64,000 nt of DNA, taken from assembly GCF_005876985.1 (NCBI RefSeq), contig NZ_VAHD01000001.1, forward strand, positions 1-64,000, written 5' to 3'. Positions within the stretch are counted from its first letter, which is position 1. Every line of letters starts with the position of its first letter. A program made the translations under genes and the position numbers. The notes below the pieces were generated by a model that saw only the letters and a list, made by a program, of their open reading frames with translations, was not told where the DNA came from and searched no databases. This DNA comes from Rhodoferax bucti (GTDB lineage Bacteria > Pseudomonadota > Gammaproteobacteria > Burkholderiales > Burkholderiaceae_C). Below, piece by piece: positions 40,614 through 49,021 of the stretch.

Positions 40614-40785
40614 TAAAATCTGTGCTGTCACCGAGTTACAGAACTACTTGCAGGGTGACACCACAGGGGCAACTGATCAAAAAGAAGCCATTGTGCCTCG
40701 CTGATTCCGGCGAATCTGCTAAAGCGTTCGCTGAAAGCTCCGAAGCTCAAGCAACGCGTCTTGATGTTTACTTTGGAGAAACTGA
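40614..40785 (+). promoter_or_regulatory. metK leader with serial hairpins (candidate cis-regulatory RNA)
   Basis: A TAAAAT -10-like box (40614-40619) would start an RNA of about 160 bases before metK. It contains TGTCACC/GGTGACA (40626-40632 with 40654-40660) enclosing a small AGTT/AACT hairpin, then GGGGCA/TGCCTC (40666-40671 with 40694-40699), then GATTC-CGGC-GAATC, AGCG/CGCT and AGCT/AGCT hairpins. I recognise no published SAM or SAH riboswitch consensus. GGAG lies before the metK ATG. Confidence 0.4.
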
Positions 40786-41970
40786 ATGGCGAACGATTTC
40801 CTCTTTACCTCTGAATCCGTATCCGAAGGTCACCCCGACAAGGTGGCAGACCAGATTTCCGACGCGATTCTGGATGCGATTTTCAAGCAAGACCCCCGCT
40901 CCCGCGTGGCCGCTGAGACCCTGACCAACACCGGTCTGGTGGTGCTCGCAGGTGAAATCACCACCAACGCGCACGTGGACTACATCCAGGTGGCGCGCGA
41001 CACCATCAAACGCATCGGTTACGACAACACCGAGTACGGTATCGACTACAAAGGTTGCGCCGTGCTGGTGGCCTACGACAAGCAGTCCAACGACATCGCC
41101 CAAGGCGTGGACCACGCATCTGACGACCACCTCAACATTGGTGCCGGTGACCAGGGCCTGATGTTCGGTTATGCCTGCGACGAAACGCCCGAGCTGATGC
41201 CCGCGCCCATCTACTACGCCCACCGCCTGGTGGAGCGCCAAGCGCAGCTGCGCAAAGACGGACGCCTGCCCTTCCTGCGCCCGGATGCCAAGAGCCAGGT
41301 GACCATGCGCTATGTGGATGGCAAGCCCCACAGCATCGACACCGTGGTGCTGTCTACCCAGCACAGCCCTGACCAGTCCGAAACCCAGCACAAGATGAAG
41401 GCCTCGTTCACCGAAGCCATCATTGAAGAAATCATCAAGCCTGTTCTGCCCAAAGAGTGGCTGCAGAACACCCGCTACCTGATCAACCCCACCGGCCGCT
41501 TTGTGATCGGCGGACCCCAGGGCGATTGCGGCTTGACCGGACGCAAAATCATTGTGGACACCTACGGCGGCGCTTGCCCCCACGGTGGTGGCGCCTTCTC
41601 CGGCAAAGACCCGTCCAAAGTGGACCGTTCTGCCGCCTATGCAGCCCGCTATGTCGCCAAGAACGTGGTGGCCGCTGGGTTGGCGCGCCAGTGCCAGGTG
41701 CAAGTGGCCTACGCCATTGGCGTGGCCAAGCCCATGAACGTGACTGTCTACACCGAAGGCACCGGCGTCATCCCTGACGACCAGATCGCCGCCCTGGTGA
41801 ACGAGCACTTCGACCTACGCCCCAAGGGCATCATCCAGATGCTGGACCTGCTGCGCCCGATCTACGAGAAGACTGCGGCTTACGGCCACTTCGGTCGCGA
41901 AGAGCCCGAGTTCACCTGGGAGCGCACCGACAAAGCAGCCGCCCTGCGTGCCGCTGCCGGCCTGAAGTAA
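40786..41970 (+). CDS. metK: S-adenosylmethionine synthetase
   Basis: 394 residues. It makes SAM from ATP and methionine. [18 protein letters not shown] near the N-terminus, [12 protein letters not shown] (about 120), the P-loop-like [14 protein letters not shown] and [20 protein letters not shown] are the family signatures. GGAG precedes the start. No ahcY or metF follows, unlike relatives that place SAM-cycle genes here; instead a glycosyltransferase gene starts nine bases later. Confidence 0.98.
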   Translation: MANDFLFTSESVSEGHPDKVADQISDAILDAIFKQDPRSRVAAETLTNTGLVVLAGEITTNAHVDYIQVARDTIKRIGYDNTEYGIDYKGCAVLVAYDKQSNDIAQGVDHASDDHLNIGAGDQGLMFGYACDETPELMPAPIYYAHRLVERQAQLRKDGRLPFLRPDAKSQVTMRYVDGKPHSIDTVVLSTQHSPDQSETQHKMKASFTEAIIEEIIKPVLPKEWLQNTRYLINPTGRFVIGGPQGDCGLTGRKIIVDTYGGACPHGGGAFSGKDPSKVDRSAAYAARYVAKNVVAAGLARQCQVQVAYAIGVAKPMNVTVYTEGTGVIPDDQIAALVNEHFDLRPKGIIQMLDLLRPIYEKTAAYGHFGREEPEFTWERTDKAAALRAAAGLK

Positions 41971-41979
41971 GCACCGCCT

Positions 41980-43230
41980 ATGAACATCCAGACACAACGC
42001 TTCATTGACCGCTGGGTTGGCCAGCTACTCTGCGGCGGTGTGTCTGCATGGGTGCGTTTGACGGGGCTTTTCACGGCACCCGCGCGCATGCCGGCGGCGC
42101 CGAAAAACATCCTGGTCATCCTGCTGTCCGAGATGGGCAGCATCGTGCTGGCGGGGCCCATGTTTGCGGAGTTGCGCCGCAAGTACCCGGGTGCGGCGAT
42201 TCACGTGCTGCAGCTCAAAAAGAACCAGGAAGTCTCCAAACTGCTCTCGCTCACGGACGTAGAGCACATGCACACACTGGACGACAGCTCCGGTGCGTCA
42301 CTGATGGCCGACATCCTCAAGGTGAGCCTGAAGATGCGCAGCATCGGCTTGGATGCGGTGATCGACTGCGAGCTGTTCTCCCGCGTGAGCGCCCTGCTGT
42401 CTTTCAGCACTGGTGCCCCCGTGCGTGTAGGCTTTACGCCGCACACCCAGGAAGGCCTGTACCGCGGCAGCTTCATCAACCACAGCATTCCGTACAACCC
42501 CTACCAGCACATCAGCAAGCAGTTCTTGTCGCTGGTGGATGCGCTGGATGCGCCTGAGGGCATGCCGCGCAACCGGGCGGGGGCCATTCGCGCGACGCCG
42601 GAAGACACCGAGCTGTCCGTCAAGTTCACCGACACCGAGCTGGGCCACTACCGGGGCAAGCTGGAGAGCGATCACCCCGTCACCCGCGACCGCCGGCTGG
42701 TACTGGTGTACGCCGGGGGCGGCATCCTGCAGGAGCGCGCCTGGCCTGCAGCGCATTACGCACGCGTGGTGCAAGGCCTATGTGCTGCCGGGTATGCGGT
42801 CGGCCTCATCGGCCTGAAAGACGATGCTGTATTGGCCCGCGACCTGAAAACCCAAGTGGGCCACGACGCGTGCATTGACCTCACTGGCTACACCAAGAGC
42901 ATCCGCGAACTGCTCATGCTGATGCATGCGAGCAGCCTGCTGATCACCAACGACGGCGGCCCCAGCCACTTTGCCACCGTCACGCCCATCCAGACCATGG
43001 TGTTCTTCGGGCCGGAAACCGGCAAGCTCTATGGCCCCTTGGGCCACCGCACCATCATTCTGGAAAGCGGCATTGCCTGCTCACCCTGCCTGACGGCCTA
43101 CAACCACCGCCTGACCTTCTGCGATGGTGACAACCAGTGCCTCAAGCGCATCGCCCCCGATCCGGTGCTCGACCAAGCGCTGGCCTATTTGAGCCAGTCT
43201 GCGGACACCACGGCAGGTGCCACCGCATGA
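41980..43230 (+). CDS. GT9 glycosyltransferase (heptosyltransferase family)
   Basis: 416 residues. The two-domain GT-B fold of the ADP-heptose:LPS heptosyltransferase family is indicated by ILVILLSEMGSIVLAGPMFAELRRKYP, VDAVIDCELFSRVSALLSF, and the donor-binding region DLTGYTKSIRELLMLMHASSLLITNDGGPSHF. It probably adds a sugar to LPS core or another cell-surface glycan. C-terminal cysteines (GIACSPCLTAYNHRLTFCDGDN) are common in this family. It is the first of three coupled glycan genes. Confidence 0.88.
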   Translation: MNIQTQRFIDRWVGQLLCGGVSAWVRLTGLFTAPARMPAAPKNILVILLSEMGSIVLAGPMFAELRRKYPGAAIHVLQLKKNQEVSKLLSLTDVEHMHTLDDSSGASLMADILKVSLKMRSIGLDAVIDCELFSRVSALLSFSTGAPVRVGFTPHTQEGLYRGSFINHSIPYNPYQHISKQFLSLVDALDAPEGMPRNRAGAIRATPEDTELSVKFTDTELGHYRGKLESDHPVTRDRRLVLVYAGGGILQERAWPAAHYARVVQGLCAAGYAVGLIGLKDDAVLARDLKTQVGHDACIDLTGYTKSIRELLMLMHASSLLITNDGGPSHFATVTPIQTMVFFGPETGKLYGPLGHRTIILESGIACSPCLTAYNHRLTFCDGDNQCLKRIAPDPVLDQALAYLSQSADTTAGATA

Positions 43231-43709
43231 CGGGCCTGCAACGCGCAGTGCTCTGGGCACTCGGGCTGCTGGAACGCTACCGCTACATCAAGTTCGGCAT
43301 CGTGGGCGCCAGTGGCACGGTGGTCAACCTCGTGGTGCTGCACTTCGGCCATGAGTATGTGTTCAACAACCTGGAAGCCGGCTACAACAAGCCTTACTTC
43401 TCGCTGGTCCTCGCCATCGCACTGGCGACCCTGAACAACTTCACTTGGAACCGCCTGTGGACCTGGTCGGACCGGGTCAAGACCCTGGAAGCGGGCGAAA
43501 TACAACCGGTGAGCCTTCGCTTGCTGGGCATGGAATTCGGCCAGTACGTGACCGCTTCGGCCTTCGGTAGCGGCATGCAATATGTGCTGACCCTGCTGCT
43601 ATCGGGCAGCATGGACTACCGCCTGGCCAACATCATCGCTATCGTGGCCGCCAGCGTGAGCAACTTCCTGGCCAACGACCGCTGGACCTTCAAACGCCAC
43701 CGCGACTGA
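43227..43709 (+). CDS. GtrA-like membrane protein
   Basis: 160 residues from the ATG at 43227, overlapping the previous stop (ATGA). Four membrane helices with the GtrA landmarks: YIKFGIVGASGTVVNLVVL, the NFTWNRLWTWSD motif, and ANIIAIVAASVSNFLANDRWTFKR. GtrA proteins are thought to help translocate polyprenyl-linked sugars. Sitting between two glycosyltransferases supports a role in surface glycan modification. Confidence 0.9.
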   Translation: MTGLQRAVLWALGLLERYRYIKFGIVGASGTVVNLVVLHFGHEYVFNNLEAGYNKPYFSLVLAIALATLNNFTWNRLWTWSDRVKTLEAGEIQPVSLRLLGMEFGQYVTASAFGSGMQYVLTLLLSGSMDYRLANIIAIVAASVSNFLANDRWTFKRHRD

Positions 43710-43716
43710 GCACGCC

Positions 43717-45498
43717 ATGGGGCCCAATCACAAGCGTTTTGAGCCTCTAGCGCTCGCCAATAGGGCGTGGCTAGCTCTTGTTTTTGTAGCGGCTGCACTC
43801 TACCTCTTCGGCTTGGGCAGCAGCTATGCACCCACCAATGGCGACGAAATGGTGTACATCCACATCGCCCGGATGACCGCAGAAAGCGGCCACTGGCTGC
43901 CCCTGCAGTCGGAGCTGGTGGGAACCCGCAACACGAAGCCGCCCTTGCTGATCTGGCAGGCCATGGTGGCCGGTGGCTGGGGCCAGACCTGGAGCCTGTT
44001 CGCACTGCGCTTGCCCAGCATTGCCTACACCTTTGCCACCACTGCGTTGCTCGTATTTTTTGCTTACCGGATGAGCGATGCGACGAGCCGGCTGCGCACC
44101 GCTTGCATCGCGGCCGTCCTGTACCTGCTGTTTTTCTCCACCTTCCGCTACGGGCGGGTGTACCTAACGTCGGCCCCCGAAACTTTCTGGCTGGCCTTGC
44201 CCATGTGGTGGGTACTGTGGCTGCGCTTGCGCAACCCGGCCCAACAGGACGCCAACACGCCGGCAACGCCCGGCGCGCTGGCCTACACACTGTTCGGCAT
44301 TGCGATGGGCTTGGGTGCGGCCTACAAATCCTTTGCCCTGGTGGCGCCTGCTGCTGCGGCGCTGTGGTGCGCCGTGTTGTTGAGCACCCCTTGGAGTTGG
44401 CGCACGACCCTTTGCACCACCATGGGCACGGGCTGGAGCACGCTCATTGGGGTGGGGATTTTTGCCCTGTGGTTCGTGCTGGACCCGGACCCGGCGAGCG
44501 TCTGGCAAGAGTTTGTGGTGGCCGAGAACGCCGGCAAGATGTCCAGCGCCATGGGCTACTGGCAAGCCGCGCTCTCCGGCCCTTACCCCATGTGGACGCA
44601 GCTGTTGGCCTACCCGGCCAATGGCGGCCTGCTGGCGCTACCAGTGCTGGGCTTTTGCTTGCTCGCCCTGCGCCACACCGGCCAACTGCGCCGGCGCGCC
44701 AACCTGAGCCCTGCGTTGTGGATCGTGCTGGCCTGGGTACTGGTGTGGCTGGTGGTGTTCACCATTCCCAACCAGCGCTCCGAGCGCTATGTGATTCCGG
44801 CCATGCCTGCCGTGGCCATTGCCATGGCACTGGTGTGGGACCGGCTGCCCCGCATCTGGTTCTGGCTGACGCTGCTCATCACCTTGCCCGCGCTGGTGAT
44901 GCTGGGCCGCATCGGCTGGGTGATGGGGACTCTGGAGATGGCGACCCGCACCGAAGTTGCTATGACTTTGATAGCTGCTTGCGCAGGTATTGCGGGCGCC
45001 ACGGCCGGCTTTTATCGTAAATCGTGGGCCGGCAATGCCAGCCTGGTCGCGGTGCTGGCGGTGTATGGCTGCTTCACGCTGATGGTGCAGCCCATCTCCA
45101 AGGACGCAGCGGGTTACAGCCCGGCTATCGAGGCTCAAATGAAAGGCCAGCGCGTAGCGGTGCCCAACGGGTTCACCGGTCAGTACGAGCGCTTTCACTT
45201 CCTGCTGCACGGTGCGCACATCACCCCCTATGACGCCGAAGGCCGCAACACCGGGGCGCTGTACCCGGAGATGCTGCCCAAGGAGCGGCTGGCGCGGCTG
45301 CTGAATGAATTTGATGCCGTGATCTGGCTGCAGGAGGACTTGAACGAGCCCCCGGCCTGCCTGCCCGGCTGCACCCTGCTGGCGCAACGTTGGCATGTAA
45401 AAAGCCGCCACAAGGACAGCGAAGTCACGCTGGACAACCTCTGGCAGGTACAGGACTGGCTCTTCCGCCGCGAGTGGTTGCTCACCGCCCGGCGGTGA
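43717..45498 (+). CDS. ArnT/PMT-like membrane glycosyltransferase (GT83 type)
   Basis: 593 residues with about 12 membrane helices. The first periplasmic loop holds the catalytic acidic motif NGDEMVYIHIARM (about 39) and the NTKPPLLIWQ signature; YGRVYLTSAPETF is the second conserved loop. It would transfer a sugar from an undecaprenyl carrier to lipid A or protein. Two regions coincide with dispersed-repeat copies (residues ~9-27 and ~414-433), which lie in helices and keep the frame. Confidence 0.88.
   Translation: MGPNHKRFEPLALANRAWLALVFVAAALYLFGLGSSYAPTNGDEMVYIHIARMTAESGHWLPLQSELVGTRNTKPPLLIWQAMVAGGWGQTWSLFALRLPSIAYTFATTALLVFFAYRMSDATSRLRTACIAAVLYLLFFSTFRYGRVYLTSAPETFWLALPMWWVLWLRLRNPAQQDANTPATPGALAYTLFGIAMGLGAAYKSFALVAPAAAALWCAVLLSTPWSWRTTLCTTMGTGWSTLIGVGIFALWFVLDPDPASVWQEFVVAENAGKMSSAMGYWQAALSGPYPMWTQLLAYPANGGLLALPVLGFCLLALRHTGQLRRRANLSPALWIVLAWVLVWLVVFTIPNQRSERYVIPAMPAVAIAMALVWDRLPRIWFWLTLLITLPALVMLGRIGWVMGTLEMATRTEVAMTLIAACAGIAGATAGFYRKSWAGNASLVAVLAVYGCFTLMVQPISKDAAGYSPAIEAQMKGQRVAVPNGFTGQYERFHFLLHGAHITPYDAEGRNTGALYPEMLPKERLARLLNEFDAVIWLQEDLNEPPACLPGCTLLAQRWHVKSRHKDSEVTLDNLWQVQDWLFRREWLLTARR
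43741..43795 (-). repeat. Dispersed-repeat copy in the first helix of the ArnT-like gene
   Basis: CTCTAGCGCTCGCCAATAGG, then GCGTGGCTAGCTCTTGTTTTTGTAGCGG, aligns with the reverse complement of the type copy. It is read antisense as LALANRAWLALVFVAA, a hydrophobic helix. Confidence 0.45.
44957..45015 (+). repeat. Dispersed-repeat copy inside the ArnT-like gene
   Basis: TTGCTATGACTTTGATAGCT, then GCTTGCGCAGGTAT, GCGGGCGCCACGGCCGGCTTTTAT. The left half is nearly identical to the type copy. It is translated in the sense direction as VAMTLIAACAGIAGATAGFY, a membrane segment. Confidence 0.7.
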
Positions 45499-45537
45499 AC
45501 CGTGCCCCTGAGAGGCGGGCGGTAAACTCCGAAAAAC

Positions 45538-45981
45538 TTACTTCGCTGCCTTGGCCGCTGACACACCGGCGCGCAGGGCCAGCAGGTAGCTGTCCACACC
45601 GAAGCCAGCGATCTGGCCTTTGACGATTTCCGCAAACACCGACTTGTGGCGGAACTCCTCGCGGGCATGGATGTTGGACATGTGCAACTCTACGATGGGG
45701 CAGGTCAGAATGGCCAGCGCGTCGCGGATGCCATAGCTGTAGTGCGTCCACGCACCGGCGTTGATCAGCACAGCATCCACCCCGTCGGTAAACCCTTGGT
45801 GAATGCGCTCGCACATGGCGCCTTCGCAATTCGTCTGGAATGCCTCCACCTCCACGCCCAACTCTTTGCCCAGCGCGGTGAGGCTGGCATTGATTTCGTC
45901 CAGGGTGATGGTGCCGTACTGCACCGGATCGCGCTTGCCGAACATGTTGTGGTTAATGCCGTGGAGCATCAGAACTTTCAT
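45538..45981 (-). CDS. aroQ: Type II 3-dehydroquinate dehydratase, divergent
   Basis: 147 residues from the ATG at 45981. The fold is clear: FQTNCEGAMCERIHQ, INAGAWTHYSYGIRDAL (active-site Asn/His), VELHMSNIHAREEFRHKS (catalytic His) and GFGVDSYLLAL. The N-terminal loop, usually LNGPNLNLLGxREPxxYG, reads LHGINHNMFGKRDPVQYG: the key Asn, Arg and Tyr remain but the surroundings changed. It is the last gene of a TRAP transporter locus, which suggests catabolism of quinate or shikimate-like acids rather than aromatic synthesis. Confidence 0.88.
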   Translation of the reverse strand: MKVLMLHGINHNMFGKRDPVQYGTITLDEINASLTALGKELGVEVEAFQTNCEGAMCERIHQGFTDGVDAVLINAGAWTHYSYGIRDALAILTCPIVELHMSNIHAREEFRHKSVFAEIVKGQIAGFGVDSYLLALRAGVSAAKAAK

Positions 45982-46000
45982 ACACACCTCTAGAAAAAAT

Positions 46001-46041
46001 GAAAAATACAAAAGCAAAACGGCCCCGAAGGGCCGTTTTGC
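46001..46041 (-). terminator. Rho-independent terminator between dctP and aroQ
   Basis: A perfect 12-base stem GCAAAACGGCCC/GGGCCGTTTTGC (46014-46025 with 46030-46041) with a UUCG loop on the minus strand, followed by TTTTGTATTTTT. It should separate or attenuate aroQ relative to dctP. Confidence 0.88.
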
Positions 46042-46050
46042 GCTGCGCTA

Positions 46051-47055
46051 TTACTTGCGCAGTTTGGCCAATTCAGCCTGCACATCGGCCACGACGGTGC
46101 CCAGGGCAGCGCTGTGTTTGTCGATCACGGGCTTCATCTTCTCACGCAGCTTGGCAATTTCAGCAGCCGGCAGGGTGCTGATGGTCATGCCGTTCTTCTT
46201 GAGCAACTCCAGGTTGGCGTTCAAGGCAGCGCGGTTGGCTTCGCGCTGGGCTTTCACGGCCTCGTCAGCCGCGTCGTCGATGATCTTCTTTTCAGCGGCG
46301 GACATGCTGTCCCACACCTTCTTGCTGAAGATCACGGATTGCGGGTTGTACTGGTGGTTGGTCAGGGCCACGTTCTTTTGCACTTCCCAGAACTTGTTCG
46401 CGGCGATCACGGCAATCGGGTTTTCCTGGCCGTCAATCGCGCCCTGCTCCAAGGCGGCGTACACCTCGGGGAATGGCAGTGGCGTGGGGTTGGCGCCCAG
46501 AGCTTTCACCCAGTCCACGTTGATCGCGTTGGGGATCACGCGCAGCTTCAGGCCGGCAATGTCTTCCACCTTGGTGATGGCTTTCTTGCCGGTGGTGATG
46601 TTGCGAAAGCCCAGCTCCCAATACGACAAGCCGATGATGCCGCGGTCTGCCAAGGCAGCGTGCATCTTCTGGCCGATGGGGCCGTCCACAATCGCGTCAG
46701 CTTCTTTTTCGTTGGCGAACAGGAAGGGGAAGTCAAACACTTCCAGCGCTTTCACTTCGCTGGCCAGAATGCCGGAGTTCATCACGGCCATTTCCACCGT
46801 GCCGCCCTTCAAGGCGGACAAGGTGGCCTGGTCGCTGCCCAAGGCACCGTTCAGGAACAGTTGCACCTTCATCTTGCCGCCCGACTTGGCTTCCACCGCA
46901 GAGGCGAACTTGCGCATGCCGGCCACAGCGGGGTGACCTTCGGGGCTGTTCAGGCCGAACTTGATGGTGCGTTCTTTGATGTCTTGGGCGGATGCCAGTC
47001 CACAAGCGGCCAAGGCCACGGTTGCCAGGACGGATTTGATAAACAGTCGCTTCAT
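46051..47055 (-). CDS. dctP: TRAP transporter solute-binding protein, DctP family
   Basis: 334 residues. Signal peptide (SVLATVALAACGLASAQ), then the DctP fold: IKFGLNSPEGHPAVAGMRKFA, SDQATLSALKGGTVEMAV, the conserved Arg/Asn ligand region GLKLRVIPNAINVDWVKALGANPTPLPFPEVYAALEQGAIDGQENP. The bound carboxylate contacts the Arg of KLRVI. GAGGAGA precedes the start. The neighbouring dehydroquinase suggests a cyclic hydroxy acid ligand; this is inference. Confidence 0.95.
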   Translation of the reverse strand: MKRLFIKSVLATVALAACGLASAQDIKERTIKFGLNSPEGHPAVAGMRKFASAVEAKSGGKMKVQLFLNGALGSDQATLSALKGGTVEMAVMNSGILASEVKALEVFDFPFLFANEKEADAIVDGPIGQKMHAALADRGIIGLSYWELGFRNITTGKKAITKVEDIAGLKLRVIPNAINVDWVKALGANPTPLPFPEVYAALEQGAIDGQENPIAVIAANKFWEVQKNVALTNHQYNPQSVIFSKKVWDSMSAAEKKIIDDAADEAVKAQREANRAALNANLELLKKNGMTISTLPAAEIAKLREKMKPVIDKHSAALGTVVADVQAELAKLRK

Positions 47056-47090
47056 GAGTTGTCTCCTCAGGGGTTAAAAATCAGGGGGAA

Positions 47091-48368
47091 TCAATAAAAC
47101 CAGCGGGCCGGCACCATCACCAGCTGCGGGAACAGCACCATCAGGAACATGATGGCGAACTGGGCAATCATGAATGGCACCACGCCTTTGGTCACCTCGT
47201 CCATGCTCACCTTGCCCACACCGGCCACCGCGTTGAGCACGGTGCCCACCGGTGGCGTGATCAAGCCGATGGCGTTGTTGATGATGAACAGCACACCGAA
47301 GTACACCGGGTCAATACCAGCGGCCTTCACCACCGGCATCAGCACGGGGGTCAGCAAGAGGATGGTGGGCGTCATGTCCAGGGCCGTGCCCACCACAATC
47401 ACCAGCACCATGATGGCAAACATCAGGAGCTTGGGGCTGTCGAGCAAGGGCTCCAGCAAGGCCACCACTTGCGCAGGCAGGTTGGCCACTGTAATCAACC
47501 AGGCCGACACCATGGCCGCAGCCACCAGGAACATCACCACCGCACTGGTTTTGGCGGCAGTCACGAACAGGGGCACCAGCTTTTTAAAGTTCAACTCACG
47601 GTAAATCACCGTAGACACAAACAGCGAGTACACCGCCGCCACCACCGCCGCTTCGGTCGGGGTGAACACACCAAACTTCAGGCCGAATACGATGATGAAA
47701 GGCAGCACCAGCGCCCAGGTCGCCAGGCGCAAGGCCTCAACCACCTCAGCAGCGCTCTTGCGGGGTGGCGGCACAACCACCTCTTTGCGCACCAGCCACC
47801 ACCAGGTCACCACCAGCGAGAGCGCCAACCACACGCCCGGGAAGATGCCGGCCATGAACAGCTTGGAAATCGACACGTTGGCCGCCACACCGAACACCAC
47901 AAAGCCGATGCTGGGGGGAATGATGGGCGCGATGATGCCGGCCGAGGCAATCAGGCCTGCAGAGCGTGCTTTGTCATGCCCGGCCGCCACCATCATGGGC
48001 AGCAGCAAAGCGGTCAGCGCAGCCGCGTCCGCCACGGCAGAACCGGACAGAGAAGCCATGATCACCGCGGCCACGATGGTCACATAACCCAGGCCACCCT
48101 TGACGTGGCCCACCAGCGCCATGGCGAAGTTCACAATGCGGCGGGACAGGCCGCCCGCATTCATGATTTCACCGGCCAACATGAAAAAGGGCACGGCCAG
48201 CAAGGGGAAGCTGTTGGAGCCTTCGAGCAGGTTTTGCGCGAGGATTTGGGCGTCAAACATATTGAGGTGCCACATCAGCGCGGCACCGCACAACAACAAA
48301 GAGAAAGCGATAGGCACGCCAATGGCCATCGCCGCCATCAGGGAACCCAGAAAAATAATGATCGTCAT
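47091..48368 (-). CDS. dctM: TRAP transporter large permease DctM
   Basis: 425 residues, about 12 membrane helices with the DctM landmarks: FMLAGEIMNAGGLSRRIVNFA, MASLSGSAVADAAALTALLLPMM, ASAGIIAPIIPPSIGFVVFG, and the C-terminal LITPPVGTVLNAVAGVGK. It carries Na+-driven uptake of the ligand delivered by DctP. It lies between dctQ (18 bases) and dctP (35 bases). Confidence 0.96.
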   Translation of the reverse strand: MTIIIFLGSLMAAMAIGVPIAFSLLLCGAALMWHLNMFDAQILAQNLLEGSNSFPLLAVPFFMLAGEIMNAGGLSRRIVNFAMALVGHVKGGLGYVTIVAAVIMASLSGSAVADAAALTALLLPMMVAAGHDKARSAGLIASAGIIAPIIPPSIGFVVFGVAANVSISKLFMAGIFPGVWLALSLVVTWWWLVRKEVVVPPPRKSAAEVVEALRLATWALVLPFIIVFGLKFGVFTPTEAAVVAAVYSLFVSTVIYRELNFKKLVPLFVTAAKTSAVVMFLVAAAMVSAWLITVANLPAQVVALLEPLLDSPKLLMFAIMVLVIVVGTALDMTPTILLLTPVLMPVVKAAGIDPVYFGVLFIINNAIGLITPPVGTVLNAVAGVGKVSMDEVTKGVVPFMIAQFAIMFLMVLFPQLVMVPARWFY

Positions 48369-48386
48369 GACAAGTGGCTCCAGGAC

Positions 48387-48905
48387 TTAGTGGGCGGCTT
48401 CTTCAGATTCCTGAATCAGCATCAGGTCTTCGTCGGCAATCTGGCCGGTCACCAGGCGGAACAGGTCCAGCGCCAGGATCGGAAAGCTCAAGGCCGAGAA
48501 CACCATGCCCCCCGCGTAAAACCAGCCCATGGACACTTCCATGACCGCGCTGTCGGAGTCTTTGTTGACCATGAACTGGTCATACGTGCCCTTGAAGATC
48601 AGCCACAGGCAGTAAATCATCAGTACCAGCGAAATGCCCATGAAGATGCGCTTGCCGGTGGGGCCAAACTTGCTCACCAGCATGTCGGTGCCCAAGTGCG
48701 CGTTGTCGCGCAGCGCAATCACGGCACCCAAAAAGGTCACCCACACAAACAGCCAGCGGGACAGCTCTTCCGACACGGTCAGCCCGGAGTTGAACGCGTA
48801 GCGCATGAACACATTGCCGAACACCAGCACCACCATCAGCGCCAGCGCTGCGGCGATGGCGTAGCCGATGAGTCGGCAATAGGCATCAATCAATTTTTTA
48901 AGCAC
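48387..48905 (-). CDS. dctQ: TRAP transporter small permease DctQ
   Basis: 172 residues from a GTG at 48905, preceded by GAGGAG at six bases. Four helices, with FGNVFMRYAFNSGLTVSEELSRWLFVWVTFLGAVIAL as the family core. It scaffolds DctM. It is the first gene of the operon; a TetR-type palindrome lies about 35 bases upstream. Confidence 0.93.
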   Translation of the reverse strand: MLKKLIDAYCRLIGYAIAAALALMVVLVFGNVFMRYAFNSGLTVSEELSRWLFVWVTFLGAVIALRDNAHLGTDMLVSKFGPTGKRIFMGISLVLMIYCLWLIFKGTYDQFMVNKDSDSAVMEVSMGWFYAGGMVFSALSFPILALDLFRLVTGQIADEDLMLIQESEEAAH

Positions 48906-48939
48906 AGAAAGCTCCTCAGGGTCGTACTCTTAATAATGT

Positions 48940-48953
48940 ACGAACTAGTTAGT
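48940..48953. promoter_or_regulatory. TetR operator candidate upstream of dctQ
   Basis: ACGAACTAGTTAGT is a near-perfect 14-base palindrome. The same pattern, including the flanking AATGT, recurs at the start of the tetR gene (49695-49708), giving a shared AATGTACKAACTNGTTMRT. Confidence 0.65.
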
Positions 48954-48985
48954 TTTTGAGATTGCGGGTTTTCCCTAAACATCCT

Positions 48986-49013
48986 CGGCATAACCACTAA
49001 AGCTGTTATGCCG
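48986..49013. repeat. Perfect 9-bp inverted repeat after tetR
   Basis: CGGCATAAC (48986-48994) and GTTATGCCG (49005-49013) with a 10-base loop, just past the tetR stop. It is possibly a terminator for tetR, although no T-run follows on the minus strand. Confidence 0.5.
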
Positions 49014-49021
49014 GAAGTGAA

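Noticed and set aside
40626..40700. A known SAM or SAH riboswitch upstream of metK
   Set aside because: I could not match the hairpins to any consensus I know, so it is reported only as a candidate structured leader.
46014..46041. Small regulatory RNA between aroQ and dctP
   Set aside because: The hairpin with UUCG loop and T-run is fully explained as the terminator of dctP.
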